A stretch of DNA of 6,918 nt from JBKBXU01 sp046313675 (GTDB taxonomy: Bacteria > Bacteroidota > Bacteroidia > Cytophagales > Cytophagaceae). Of the stretch, positions 1 to 5,484 are shown one piece after another (within the stretch, counting starts at the first letter, position 1; the number at the start of each line of letters is the position of its first letter). The position numbers and the translations under genes are program-made. The stretch spans positions 1 through 6,918 of the forward strand of contig JBKBXU010000261.1 of assembly GCA_046313675.1 (NCBI GenBank), given 5' to 3'. The notes under the pieces were generated by a model, which had not been told where the DNA came from, searched no databases, and saw only the letters and a list, made by a program, of their open reading frames with translations.

Positions 1-1331
1 CTGGTAAAAGAGCCTATATCAGAAAAAGGACTGGTTTTAACCCTGTCTGTGGTAATTCCCAATTTGTCATTCAAAAACTCTTTTGCATTAATAAGAAGTC
101 CAAAAACACCAATAGAACCTGTAATCGTAGAAGGGTGTGCCACAATGGTATCACATGCTGCTGCGATATAATAACCTCCGGAAGCTGCTACATCCGACAT
201 GGAAGCAATGACCGGCTTCACCCTGTTGGTCATTTCAATTTCCCGCCATATAAGATCAGATGCAAGAGCACTTCCCCCGGGTGAATTAATTCTAATAACC
301 ACTGCTTTTACATCATCATCCAGTCTGGCTTTTCTGATTTCTTCCGTAAATGATTCAGAGCCTATCACATTTCTTCTTCCTGCTCCCTGTTCAATATTAC
401 CTTCCATCACCACTACAGCTACTTTTCGTTTATTACCGTTTCTTTCAAAAAGGTCATACAAATCAGTATAGCGGGAATATTCAATTTTTTTATCTTTGTC
501 CATCTCAACATCCTGACGAATTATTGTTTCCAAGCTGTCAAAATAGGCCATATGCGTAATCAAGTTATGTAGCTTTGCATCCTCAGGCTTGCGTATCAAT
601 AATGAATCGGCAATATTTCTAAGCATTTGCTCTTCTATACCCCTGGCTTCCGAAACCTTGTGAAGGAAATCTGCAAAAACAGAATTCAAAAGTTCCTCTG
701 TTTGCCTGCGGCTTTCCTCACTCATTTGACGATTTGTAAATGTCTCCACAGCACTTTTAAATTCCCCAACCCGGAAAATTTCTGGTTTCAAATTAAGTTT
801 TTCCAACATCCCTGTAAAAAAAACCACTTCACTGTCAAAGCCGCTGAAATCAAGATCGCCATTAGGAGGAAGGAATATCTTGTCGGCGATGGATGCAAGA
901 TAATACCCTTTCTGGGTATAATTGTCAGAATAAGCATAAAGAAACTTCCCTGACTCTTTAAATAAAATCAATTCATCCCTCAATTCCTCGATTTGGGCCA
1001 TTCCGGCATTAAAACGACGGATATCTAATAAAATACCTTTGATGTTATTATTCTTTGCGGCCTTTTTTATTGATTTTCTCAGCTCTATCAGGCCTATGGT
1101 GCCGGCTTCCCTACTGGTAAGAGGGCTGGTAAATTGAGCAAGAAAATCATCTGTTTCTCTTTCTGTAATAGTTTTATTTAAGGTTATTCGCAAAACCGGC
1201 CTCTCAGCTAATTGTTGCTCACGATCGGGAGTAGCTATCGACACCAGGATAAGAATAAAAATGAATGACAAAATAAAAAATAAGAAAATCCCTGTCAGGG
1301 TTGCAAATACATATTTTAAAAATTTCAACAT
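1..1331 (-). CDS. sppA: Signal peptide peptidase SppA (protease IV), long form, C-terminus beyond the window
   Basis: Membrane-bound serine protease that degrades cleaved signal peptides, acting at the periplasmic face of the inner membrane. The reading frame is open from an ATG at 1331-1329 to the left edge, giving 443 codons. A hydrophobic anchor covers about residues 7-31. The first peptidase domain holds the GEFKSAVE motif with the probable general-base lysine at about Lys192. The second domain has NSPGGS (about 349-354) and DVAASGGYY, with the probable nucleophile at about Ser384. This Lys/Ser pair split over two homologous halves matches the long 67-kDa SppA class (E. coli Lys209/Ser409), as opposed to the short SohB/SppA-short class. 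Long forms are about 590-620 residues, so roughly 140-170 residues are missing. It is divergent from folK across a 145-base gap. Nothing looks damaged in the visible part. The identification is firm; the start is supported by the anchor beginning right after it. Confidence 0.96.
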   Translation of the reverse strand, partial: MLKFLKYVFATLTGIFLFFILSFIFILILVSIATPDREQQLAERPVLRITLNKTITERETDDFLAQFTSPLTSREAGTIGLIELRKSIKKAAKNNNIKGILLDIRRFNAGMAQIEELRDELILFKESGKFLYAYSDNYTQKGYYLASIADKIFLPPNGDLDFSGFDSEVVFFTGMLEKLNLKPEIFRVGEFKSAVETFTNRQMSEESRRQTEELLNSVFADFLHKVSEARGIEEQMLRNIADSLLIRKPEDAKLHNLITHMAYFDSLETIIRQDVEMDKDKKIEYSRYTDLYDLFERNGNKRKVAVVVMEGNIEQGAGRRNVIGSESFTEEIRKARLDDDVKAVVIRINSPGGSALASDLIWREIEMTNRVKPVIASMSDVAASGGYYIAAACDTIVAHPSTITGSIGVFGLLINAKEFLNDKLGITTDRVKTSPFSDIGSFT

Positions 1332-1476
1332 AACTTTGGCTTTTTAAAAATCAAGAGCGAATATAATTCGGAATAATGGAAAATCACCAATTTTACCAGG
1401 AGATTCCAAAATTGATTATATAAATACAATACTATAATACGTAATGTTTTAATCTTACCAATATTTCATACAAGCC
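1332..1476. other. Divergent sppA/folK intergenic region
   Basis: This AT-rich gap of 145 bases must hold the start signals of both divergent genes. No perfect TAnnTTTG -7 box was found on either strand. A near match, TATATTCG on the minus strand about 30 bases upstream of the sppA ATG, is the best candidate for sppA. No hairpin or repeat stands out. The promoter assignment is weak. Confidence 0.4.
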
Positions 1477-1968
1477 ATGCAAAAAGTTGAGGTTTATTTA
1501 TTGACAGGTAGCAACCTTGGGGACAGGGAAGGTGCATTAAAAAGTGCTGAAAACCATATACGAGAAGATATTGGAGAAATAAAGGCCATATCCAAAATCT
1601 ATGAAACCGAGGCTTGGGGAAAAACAGATCAGCCTTCCTTTTATAATCAGGTATTACTGATCGATACCACCTTAAGCCCTATTGAAATATTGAATAGAAT
1701 AAATACCATTGAGGAAAAAATGGGTAGAAAAAGAATGGAAAAGTGGGCAGAAAGAATCATTGATATTGACATATTATATTATCAGGATGAAATAGTAGTC
1801 ACCAAGGATTTAAAAATCCCCCACCCTGAAATCCAAAACAGGCGTTTTACATTAATTCCTTTATCTGAAATTGCACAGGATTTCAGGCATCCTGTGTTAA
1901 ATGTTTCCAATAAAAGATTATTGGAAATGTGTGCAGATCAATTAAATGTGCGGCCGATAGGCCGCTAG
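1477..1968 (+). CDS. folK: 2-amino-4-hydroxy-6-hydroxymethyldihydropteridine pyrophosphokinase (HPPK)
   Basis: Cytosolic enzyme of folate synthesis that transfers pyrophosphate from ATP to 6-hydroxymethyl-7,8-dihydropterin, giving the substrate of dihydropteroate synthase. The 163 residues match a single-domain HPPK. Visible are TGSNLGD (10-16) at the N-terminus, QPSFYNQV (52-59) in the pterin-binding region, the signature KWAERIIDIDIL (89-100) with the Mg-binding aspartates Asp96 and Asp98, and the later HPEIQNRRF segment (116-124) that supplies substrate-binding basic residues. The signature has Ala-Glu where E. coli has Gly-Pro, which the family pattern allows. The ATG at 1477 gives the normal N-terminus. 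The last five codons (Arg-Pro-Ile-Gly-Arg) and the stop lie in a GC-rich palindrome of different composition from the rest of the gene, so the extreme C-terminus looks secondarily acquired. It lies beyond all recognised motifs, so activity is probably intact. Confidence 0.97.
   Translation: MQKVEVYLLTGSNLGDREGALKSAENHIREDIGEIKAISKIYETEAWGKTDQPSFYNQVLLIDTTLSPIEILNRINTIEEKMGRKRMEKWAERIIDIDILYYQDEIVVTKDLKIPHPEIQNRRFTLIPLSEIAQDFRHPVLNVSNKRLLEMCADQLNVRPIGR
1950..1965. repeat. GC-rich hairpin at the folK 3' end
   Basis: A perfect inverted repeat, GCGGCC then loop GATA then GGCCGC, sits inside the last folK codons and is followed at once by the TAG stop. Its all-G/C arms contrast with the AT-rich surroundings. 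Reading on, TAGGCAGACAGAGACG leads straight into the REP-like palindrome, so the hairpin looks like the outer edge of the repeat element. No T-run follows on the plus strand, so it is not a standard terminator, though it may slow transcription. Confidence 0.75.
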
Positions 1969-1971
1969 GCA

Positions 1972-2002
1972 GACAGAGACGTTGCAATGCAACGTCTGTA
2001 TC
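1972..2002. repeat. REP-like palindrome (first, full-length unit)
   Basis: AGACGTTGCA (1977-1986), a single central A, and TGCAACGTCT (1988-1997) form a perfect 10-bp inverted repeat. Pairing continues imperfectly outward to G1972/C2002. The right arm is also the core of the first 24-bp tandem unit. Palindromes built on GACGTTGCA/TGCAACGTC resemble, from memory, intergenic repeats found in several Bacteroidota and cyanobacteria. Together with the RAYT gene 3' end nearby, this suggests a REP-type hairpin that a Y1 transposase could recognise as single-stranded DNA. The palindrome is seen directly; its role as substrate is inferred. Confidence 0.8.
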
Positions 2003-2125
2003 ATTTTGCAATGCAACGTCTGTATCATTTTGCAATGCAACGTCTGTATCATTTTGCAATGCAACGTCTGTATCATTTTGCAATGCAACGTCTGTATCTG
2101 ATGATTGCAGTGCAACGTCTGTATC
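1984..2125. repeat. 24-bp tandem repeat array, five copies plus one diverged copy
   Basis: The core GCAATGCAACGTCTGTATC (19 bases) starts at 1984, 2008, 2032, 2056 and 2080, all identical, separated by the five-base spacer ATTTT. The sixth copy starts at 2107 after an eight-base spacer (TGATGATT) and has one substitution (GCAGTGC). Each unit contains TTGCA-A-TGCAA, a short imperfect palindrome. Only the first copy has the left arm needed for the long hairpin; later copies carry the right half. The array ends 12 bases from the RAYT stop codon. Because 24 is a multiple of three and the unit lacks stops in several frames, spurious open frames run through it on both strands. Confidence 0.97.
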
Positions 2126-2137
2126 GCCGGTATTAGA

Positions 2138-2692
2138 TTATTTAGAAGATTTACCAATACCCCATTTAAGGGGATTATTAATAATATAATTGGCAATACG
2201 TTCATATTCGCCATCGTCCCTGATAATATGATCATGGAATCGTTCCTGCCAGCCAAAATTCAAATCAGGGAATATCAAATTTATATGTTTTGTACATATG
2301 GATTTAAAAGATCGGAGGATTACCGGAACAGATCCTGCCTTGGGCGATATAGAGGAATAAAATTTCTGTACATCCTTTCCAGTGCTATCGCTACCATTCT
2401 TTTCAGATATTGGAGCGTTAGACTGTAATATGAGTATTCCATGAATATGGTCTGGCATCACCTGAAATTCTCCCAATACAACATGAGCAAAATGTTTGGG
2501 TATATCATACCAAAACCCTTGAACAATAGCTCCCATTGTTGATAGTTGCATTTTTCCGTTTTTGCATTCCCCAAAAAAATGTTTCCTATTCTGGGTACAT
2601 ATGGTAACAAAATACCCTCCTTTTTTCCCATAATCCCACCATACCGCCCGGGCAGAATCGATCCTATATTTATTAAGAAATTTACCTTTCAT
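2138..2692 (-). CDS. REP-associated tyrosine transposase (RAYT, Y1/HUH family)
   Basis: Single-domain protein of 184 residues related to IS200/IS605 TnpA, which cuts and joins single-stranded DNA through a 5'-phosphotyrosine. The N-terminal half has the YFVTICTQNRKHFFGE strand (about 27-42). The HUH metal-binding motif lies in VMPDHIHGIL (His82, His84). A low-complexity linker at about 90-118 is followed by SVPVILRSFKS, RFHDHIIRDD and ANYIINNPLKW, whose Tyr169 is the probable nucleophile. All catalytic elements are present, so the protein could be active. Unlike an insertion sequence it has no obvious terminal repeats around it; instead a palindrome and tandem array lie just 3' of the stop, the usual RAYT/REP arrangement. 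The start is only 6 bases after the stop of the upstream gene (2699-3487), suggesting co-transcription. RAYTs are generally single-copy, vertically kept genes tied to REP repeats. The family call is confident; the exact RAYT group and DNA target are not known. Confidence 0.93.
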   Translation of the reverse strand: MKGKFLNKYRIDSARAVWWDYGKKGGYFVTICTQNRKHFFGECKNGKMQLSTMGAIVQGFWYDIPKHFAHVVLGEFQVMPDHIHGILILQSNAPISEKNGSDSTGKDVQKFYSSISPKAGSVPVILRSFKSICTKHINLIFPDLNFGWQERFHDHIIRDDGEYERIANYIINNPLKWGIGKSSK

Positions 2693-2698
2693 AAAGAA

Positions 2699-3487
2699 TT
2701 ATATTTCCAATCCTGGTATTTTCATTCCACTTACGCTCCAAAAATCATATTTTTTAGCCATAGTAAAATATCCATTTCCTGAGTATTTTTCAATCGTGCC
2801 GTCATCCCTATCTCCTCTCCAGGAAACCTCTATATCTTGCCTGGCCTTATCTCCCCAGATTTCTGTATTTAAAAATTCCAACTTAACAAGCTCAAGATTT
2901 TTATAACCTCCTTTAAAGCATTTAAAAATATAGGATAGTTGCTCCCTTGAAACATGTTTTCCTGAAATGGCTTTAAAAGAATCCGAAACAAGAACACTAT
3001 TTATAAAATCATCATAACCTCTTAAAATAGATTCCATCAATTCCTCGCAATTTCTTTTAATATCGTATTCATCATTGGGATAAAATTCTTCATAGGTAAA
3101 AAATCTTTTAAAGCCGGGAAGTTTTACGTTATCGATTTGATAAGGAAAGAAATCCTCAATAATAAATCGATAAAGTTCAGCTGCAGGGACTTCGCACAAA
3201 GTTGACAAATGAATACCATTTTCATGCAGGCATTGCATTAATTTTTCAAGGGCTTGGGAAATTTCCTTTTCATCCAAATCCTGTTTATATGGGGGTTTAT
3301 TAATAAATTCATAAATAGTTATCAATTCCCTTTTCTCATGCATTTGGTGAAAAAGCTCAATGTTATCGAGAAACTGCTTTTCTAATTCAGGAGGCAGATG
3401 GCCATCTGAAAAAAAAGCTCCTTTTTCGGCTGAGAGCTTTAACTTGCGAAATTCATTTTCAAAACTGAGATTGTCTTGATTTTCCAT
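2699..3487 (-). CDS. Hypothetical protein, 262 residues
   Basis: I do not recognise this family. The protein is soluble-looking and acidic, without signal peptide or membrane helices. Residues 1-115 are rich in charged helical segments (EFRKLKLSAEKG, EKQFLDNIELFHQMHEKRE). The middle (about 120-200) has several aromatic stretches. The C-terminal 60 residues (DIEVSWRGDRDDG through GNGYFTMAKKYDFWSVSGMKIPG) read as alternating beta strands, which could be an NTF2-like or similar small sheet domain; this is a guess. It lies 29 bases downstream of 3517-3879 and 6 bases upstream of the RAYT gene on the same strand, so the three may be one operon. The ATG at 3487 is the first in frame and gives a plausible N-terminus. 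The frame is long and intact and its composition matches the neighbours, so it is very likely a real gene. Confidence 0.8.
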   Translation of the reverse strand: MENQDNLSFENEFRKLKLSAEKGAFFSDGHLPPELEKQFLDNIELFHQMHEKRELITIYEFINKPPYKQDLDEKEISQALEKLMQCLHENGIHLSTLCEVPAAELYRFIIEDFFPYQIDNVKLPGFKRFFTYEEFYPNDEYDIKRNCEELMESILRGYDDFINSVLVSDSFKAISGKHVSREQLSYIFKCFKGGYKNLELVKLEFLNTEIWGDKARQDIEVSWRGDRDDGTIEKYSGNGYFTMAKKYDFWSVSGMKIPGLEI

Positions 3488-3516
3488 AGCTGTAAATATT
3501 GATAGTGAAACATAAA

Positions 3517-3879
3517 TTATCCCCCTAAAGTGATCGTTAGTTGCCGTTCATTCTCACCCCTCCCTGGTCCGAAATACAATTGTACTTCTGCACCTCTCAT
3601 AAAAGGACATGCCTCCAAAGTTGGTTTAATGCACTTAAATAATGTTTCTGCATTTTCTCCATATAAATAAAGAAATCCATCTACATTAAACCATTCAACT
3701 TCATGACCATCCAGTCTCCCCACCTTATGTTCGTTCAACAAGTTTCTCAATTCACCTTCCAATTCATGCAATGGATCAAGACTTTCGAGACCATACTGAA
3801 AGTAAATGATTACAGCATGCTCTTCCTTTACTTTAAATAATGATGAAAGAATTCCAACAACAGAAAAATTAGAATCCAT
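3517..3879 (-). CDS. Conserved-looking hypothetical protein, about 120 residues
   Basis: Small soluble protein of unknown function. The open frame extends upstream to an ATG at 3945, but the extra 22 residues are Tyr/Phe/Cys-rich, unlike the rest, and are encoded across a hairpin and T-run. The ATG at 3879 (MDSNFSVVG) is therefore chosen. Visible features are IIYFQYGLESLDPLHELEGELRNLL followed by GRLDGHEVEW, DGFLYLYGENAETLFKCIKPTLE and CPFMRGAEVQLYFGPG. This strand-helix-strand-strand-helix-strand pattern resembles, from memory, a small uncharacterised family with a DGHE and a YGxNAExLF motif; its fold may be ferredoxin-like. I cannot attach a function. It is the first gene of a possible three-gene minus-strand unit ending in the RAYT. 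Confidence 0.78.
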   Translation of the reverse strand: MDSNFSVVGILSSLFKVKEEHAVIIYFQYGLESLDPLHELEGELRNLLNEHKVGRLDGHEVEWFNVDGFLYLYGENAETLFKCIKPTLEACPFMRGAEVQLYFGPGRGENERQLTITLGG

Positions 3880-3900
3880 AAAAAAAATATTGGTTGAAAA

Positions 3901-3919
3901 AAAGCAATGGGATTGCTTT
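3901..3919 (-). promoter_or_regulatory. Hairpin with T-run in the leader of the 3517-3879 gene
   Basis: AAAGCAAT-GGG-ATTGCTTT is a perfect 8-bp inverted repeat. On the minus strand it is followed by a run of seven T before C, which looks like a weak intrinsic terminator with only two G:C pairs per stem. It lies 21 bases upstream of the chosen ATG at 3879, with no minus-strand gene immediately before it. It could attenuate the downstream genes or be a leftover structure. Confidence 0.4.
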
Positions 3920-3997
3920 ATCAGGCAATAATAATAAACAAACAAAAAAATTCAAATACCTATATAACAAAATGGAAAGCTAAAAGTGGCACTATAG

Positions 3998-4026
3998 TTG
4001 ATTTAGTAGGGCTAAGAGTAATTTTT
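3998..4026 (+). promoter_or_regulatory. Possible Bacteroidota promoter before the beta-barrel gene
   Basis: TTG (3998-4000), an 18-base gap and TAATTTTT (4019-4026) resemble the TTG/TAnnTTTG pattern used by the Bacteroidota housekeeping sigma factor, with one mismatch in the -7 box. Only five bases separate the box from the ATG at 4032, so the transcript would be nearly leaderless. In such an AT-rich region this may be chance. Confidence 0.25.
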
Positions 4027-4031
4027 CAATT

Positions 4032-4814
4032 ATGAAACAGTCGCTATATACTCTGATTTTTTGCCTTAGTTTTAATATTTCTCTAAGTCAGGACTTATTG
4101 GAAGCAGGGTTTTCATATGGTACAGGTGTCCAGGAAATGAGAAATGGAATAAATTCCTCCCGAGGCTTTATTTTAAATTACTATTTCAACGTTCCGTATG
4201 GCGACTATTACTCCCCTTTATACCTTGGAATATCCTTTGGAATACATGATTATGGCTCAAGCGAAAAACAAGAAGTCCCATTTTATAGCCATGGTTATGA
4301 CCACAGTATTGCAAATATTACCAATACGCATAACTTTCACCACATAGGTTTAAATGTCAGATACCAATTTTACACTACAGGACATTTCCTGTTTCCCTTT
4401 TTTGAAGTTGGAGGAGGGCTTGCAACTCACTACTCTAACTGGAAAGCTTCTGATCCTTTTGAAAACTATGAAGATGAATCAAGCTTAAACTACAATAAAA
4501 AAGGCCGGATATTGACTAGCAGAACCTTTTTTACCACTGTAGGATTGGGTATCAATTTTAAAATATTACCTGATTTGGGCATCTCATTTAGCGCACATTT
4601 CCAGAATGGAGGAAGAGTAAATTTTCGAAATACAGCTTTTAGCGATGACCAATTTTCATATAGATCAGAATTATTTCCCAACCAATTAACTCATCCCGAT
4701 CAAATTGTAGAGGAAGATGGAAATTATATTATAGAATCCTTCCAAAAAGTTGAAGAGTATAATTCAAAGCATAGAATGGTTCTGCTGAATGCAAGAATTA
4801 CGTTGATCTTTTAA
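4032..4814 (+). CDS. Probable outer-membrane beta-barrel protein
   Basis: A 260-residue exported protein. Residues 1-20 form a signal peptide (MKQS, hydrophobic core LYTLIFCLSFNISLS, then Gln-Asp), with cleavage near residues 19-21. The rest alternates hydrophobic and polar residues in many short strands, e.g. RGFILNYYFNV, PLYLGISFGIHDYG, FHHIGLNVRYQFYTTG, FPFFEVGGGLATHYSNW, FFTTVGLGINFKILPDLGISFSAHF and RMVLLNARITLIF. The last residue is Phe, as expected for barrels inserted by the Bam machinery. Size and the FEVGGGL and GLGINFKI patterns fit the 8-strand OmpA/OmpW-like or PorT-like barrels common in Bacteroidota, but no specific family or substrate can be given. It is transcribed alone, divergent from the 3517-3879 gene and convergent with 4904-5407. 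A His/Tyr-rich stretch at about 82-103 probably forms a surface loop. Confidence 0.82.
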   Translation: MKQSLYTLIFCLSFNISLSQDLLEAGFSYGTGVQEMRNGINSSRGFILNYYFNVPYGDYYSPLYLGISFGIHDYGSSEKQEVPFYSHGYDHSIANITNTHNFHHIGLNVRYQFYTTGHFLFPFFEVGGGLATHYSNWKASDPFENYEDESSLNYNKKGRILTSRTFFTTVGLGINFKILPDLGISFSAHFQNGGRVNFRNTAFSDDQFSYRSELFPNQLTHPDQIVEEDGNYIIESFQKVEEYNSKHRMVLLNARITLIF

Positions 4815-4903
4815 CCTTGCATTATGCAAACCTACCATTAAACATTTACCTTGAACATGGTACCTGAAAAAAGCCTTTCAAGAGCGATTTACCGAACGTT
4901 AAA

Positions 4904-5407
4904 TCATGCATGCAATTTATCGTCACTACCGTCATTACCCCCCTTAACGCCTATAAGTTTATTCCTATTAATTGTAAAACTCAACTTTACTGCGCTGCCA
5001 TTCTCAAAATTATTATAAACCTCCTTGTGAACATTAAAAGGTTTGTGGTCTATAAACAAATAATATTCCACCAACCTTGGCTGGGAAACCATGTCTGCTC
5101 CTATGCTGGCATGCCACCCATAATTTGTACTTGATTTTTTATCTGTCACCTTGCCTTTAATCACTCTTTTTTCACCAGAAAAATAATCTTTCCTCATTCT
5201 ATTCGTAATCAGTAAAAAAATAGCTACTACTAATAAACAATAGGTGCACAGAACCAAAACAGCCATCCATACATCTTGATAAAAGAAGACAAATACGCCT
5301 CCTATTCCTGCAATAATTGAAGCTGGGAAAAGCACCGCAAGAGCCGTCTGTCTAAGTTCAGATCTTAATAGTTTTTTATCATCCTCTGTAAGTGGTTCGA
5401 AATTCAT
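4904..5407 (-). CDS. Small membrane protein with two transmembrane helices, function unknown
   Basis: A 167-residue protein. A short charged N-terminus (EPLTEDDKKLLRSELRQ) is followed by two membrane helices at about 22-43 and 45-67, then a cytoplasmic-type basic turn (NRMRKDYFSGEKR) and a soluble C-terminal domain of about 90 residues. The latter has the pattern VIKGKVTDKKSS, YYLFIDHKPFNVHKEVYNNFENGSAVKLSFTINRNKLIGV, which reads as a small beta domain. I recognise the general arrangement from uncharacterised Bacteroidota membrane proteins but not a named family. The frame ends in TGA at 4906-4904. It follows fabD on the same strand, but a strong terminator lies between them, so it is probably expressed separately or through read-through. 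Confidence 0.8.
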   Translation of the reverse strand: MNFEPLTEDDKKLLRSELRQTALAVLFPASIIAGIGGVFVFFYQDVWMAVLVLCTYCLLVVAIFLLITNRMRKDYFSGEKRVIKGKVTDKKSSTNYGWHASIGADMVSQPRLVEYYLFIDHKPFNVHKEVYNNFENGSAVKLSFTINRNKLIGVKGGNDGSDDKLHA

Positions 5408-5433
5408 TTGATTATTACTCAGCTAGAATAAAA

Positions 5434-5472
5434 AGAGCCTTTACAGAAATATACGTATTCTATAAAGGCTCT
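5434..5472 (-). terminator. Intrinsic terminator of fabD
   Basis: AGAGCCTTTA (5434-5443) and TAAAGGCTCT (5463-5472) are exact inverted arms of 10 bp, and further pairing inside (AGAA/TTCT) lengthens the stem after one mismatch. On the minus strand the stem is followed by TTTTTATTCT, as in a Rho-independent terminator. It begins 12 bases after the fabD stop. Confidence 0.9.
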
Positions 5473-5484
5473 AAAATAAACTAC

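Noticed and set aside
199..953. Plus-strand open frames opposite sppA
   Set aside because: The minus strand shows a complete, motif-bearing SppA frame over the same stretch; the plus-strand translations are low in recognisable structure.
1984..2125. Regular direct repeats as a possible CRISPR array
   Set aside because: The repeat core is 19 bases, the spacers are five to eight bases and four are identical; no cas genes are nearby. This is a tandem repeat.
1883..2256. Open reading frames on both strands through the repeat array, encoding peptides such as repeated CNATSVSF or QTLHCKMI
   Set aside because: The 24-bp unit is a multiple of three and free of stops in these frames, so open frames arise automatically. 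They overlap folK and the RAYT gene and have no homology-like features.
2138..2692. The transposase gene as part of an IS200/IS605 insertion sequence
   Set aside because: No matching left-end structure is seen upstream of the gene (a neighbour's stop is 6 bases away), there is no tnpB, and the motif pattern with ANYIINNPLKW fits RAYTs better.
3880..3945. N-terminal extension of the 3517-3879 gene to the ATG at 3945
   Set aside because: The added residues are unlike the rest of the protein and are encoded by a hairpin with a homopolymer run, typical of untranslated leader.
4817..4918. TTGCAT-T-ATGCAA after the barrel gene and TGCATGCA near 4907, similar to the TTGCA/TGCAA core of the repeat array
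   Set aside because: The match is limited to a short palindromic core, lacks the ACGTCTGTATC part, and is expected by chance in AT-rich DNA.
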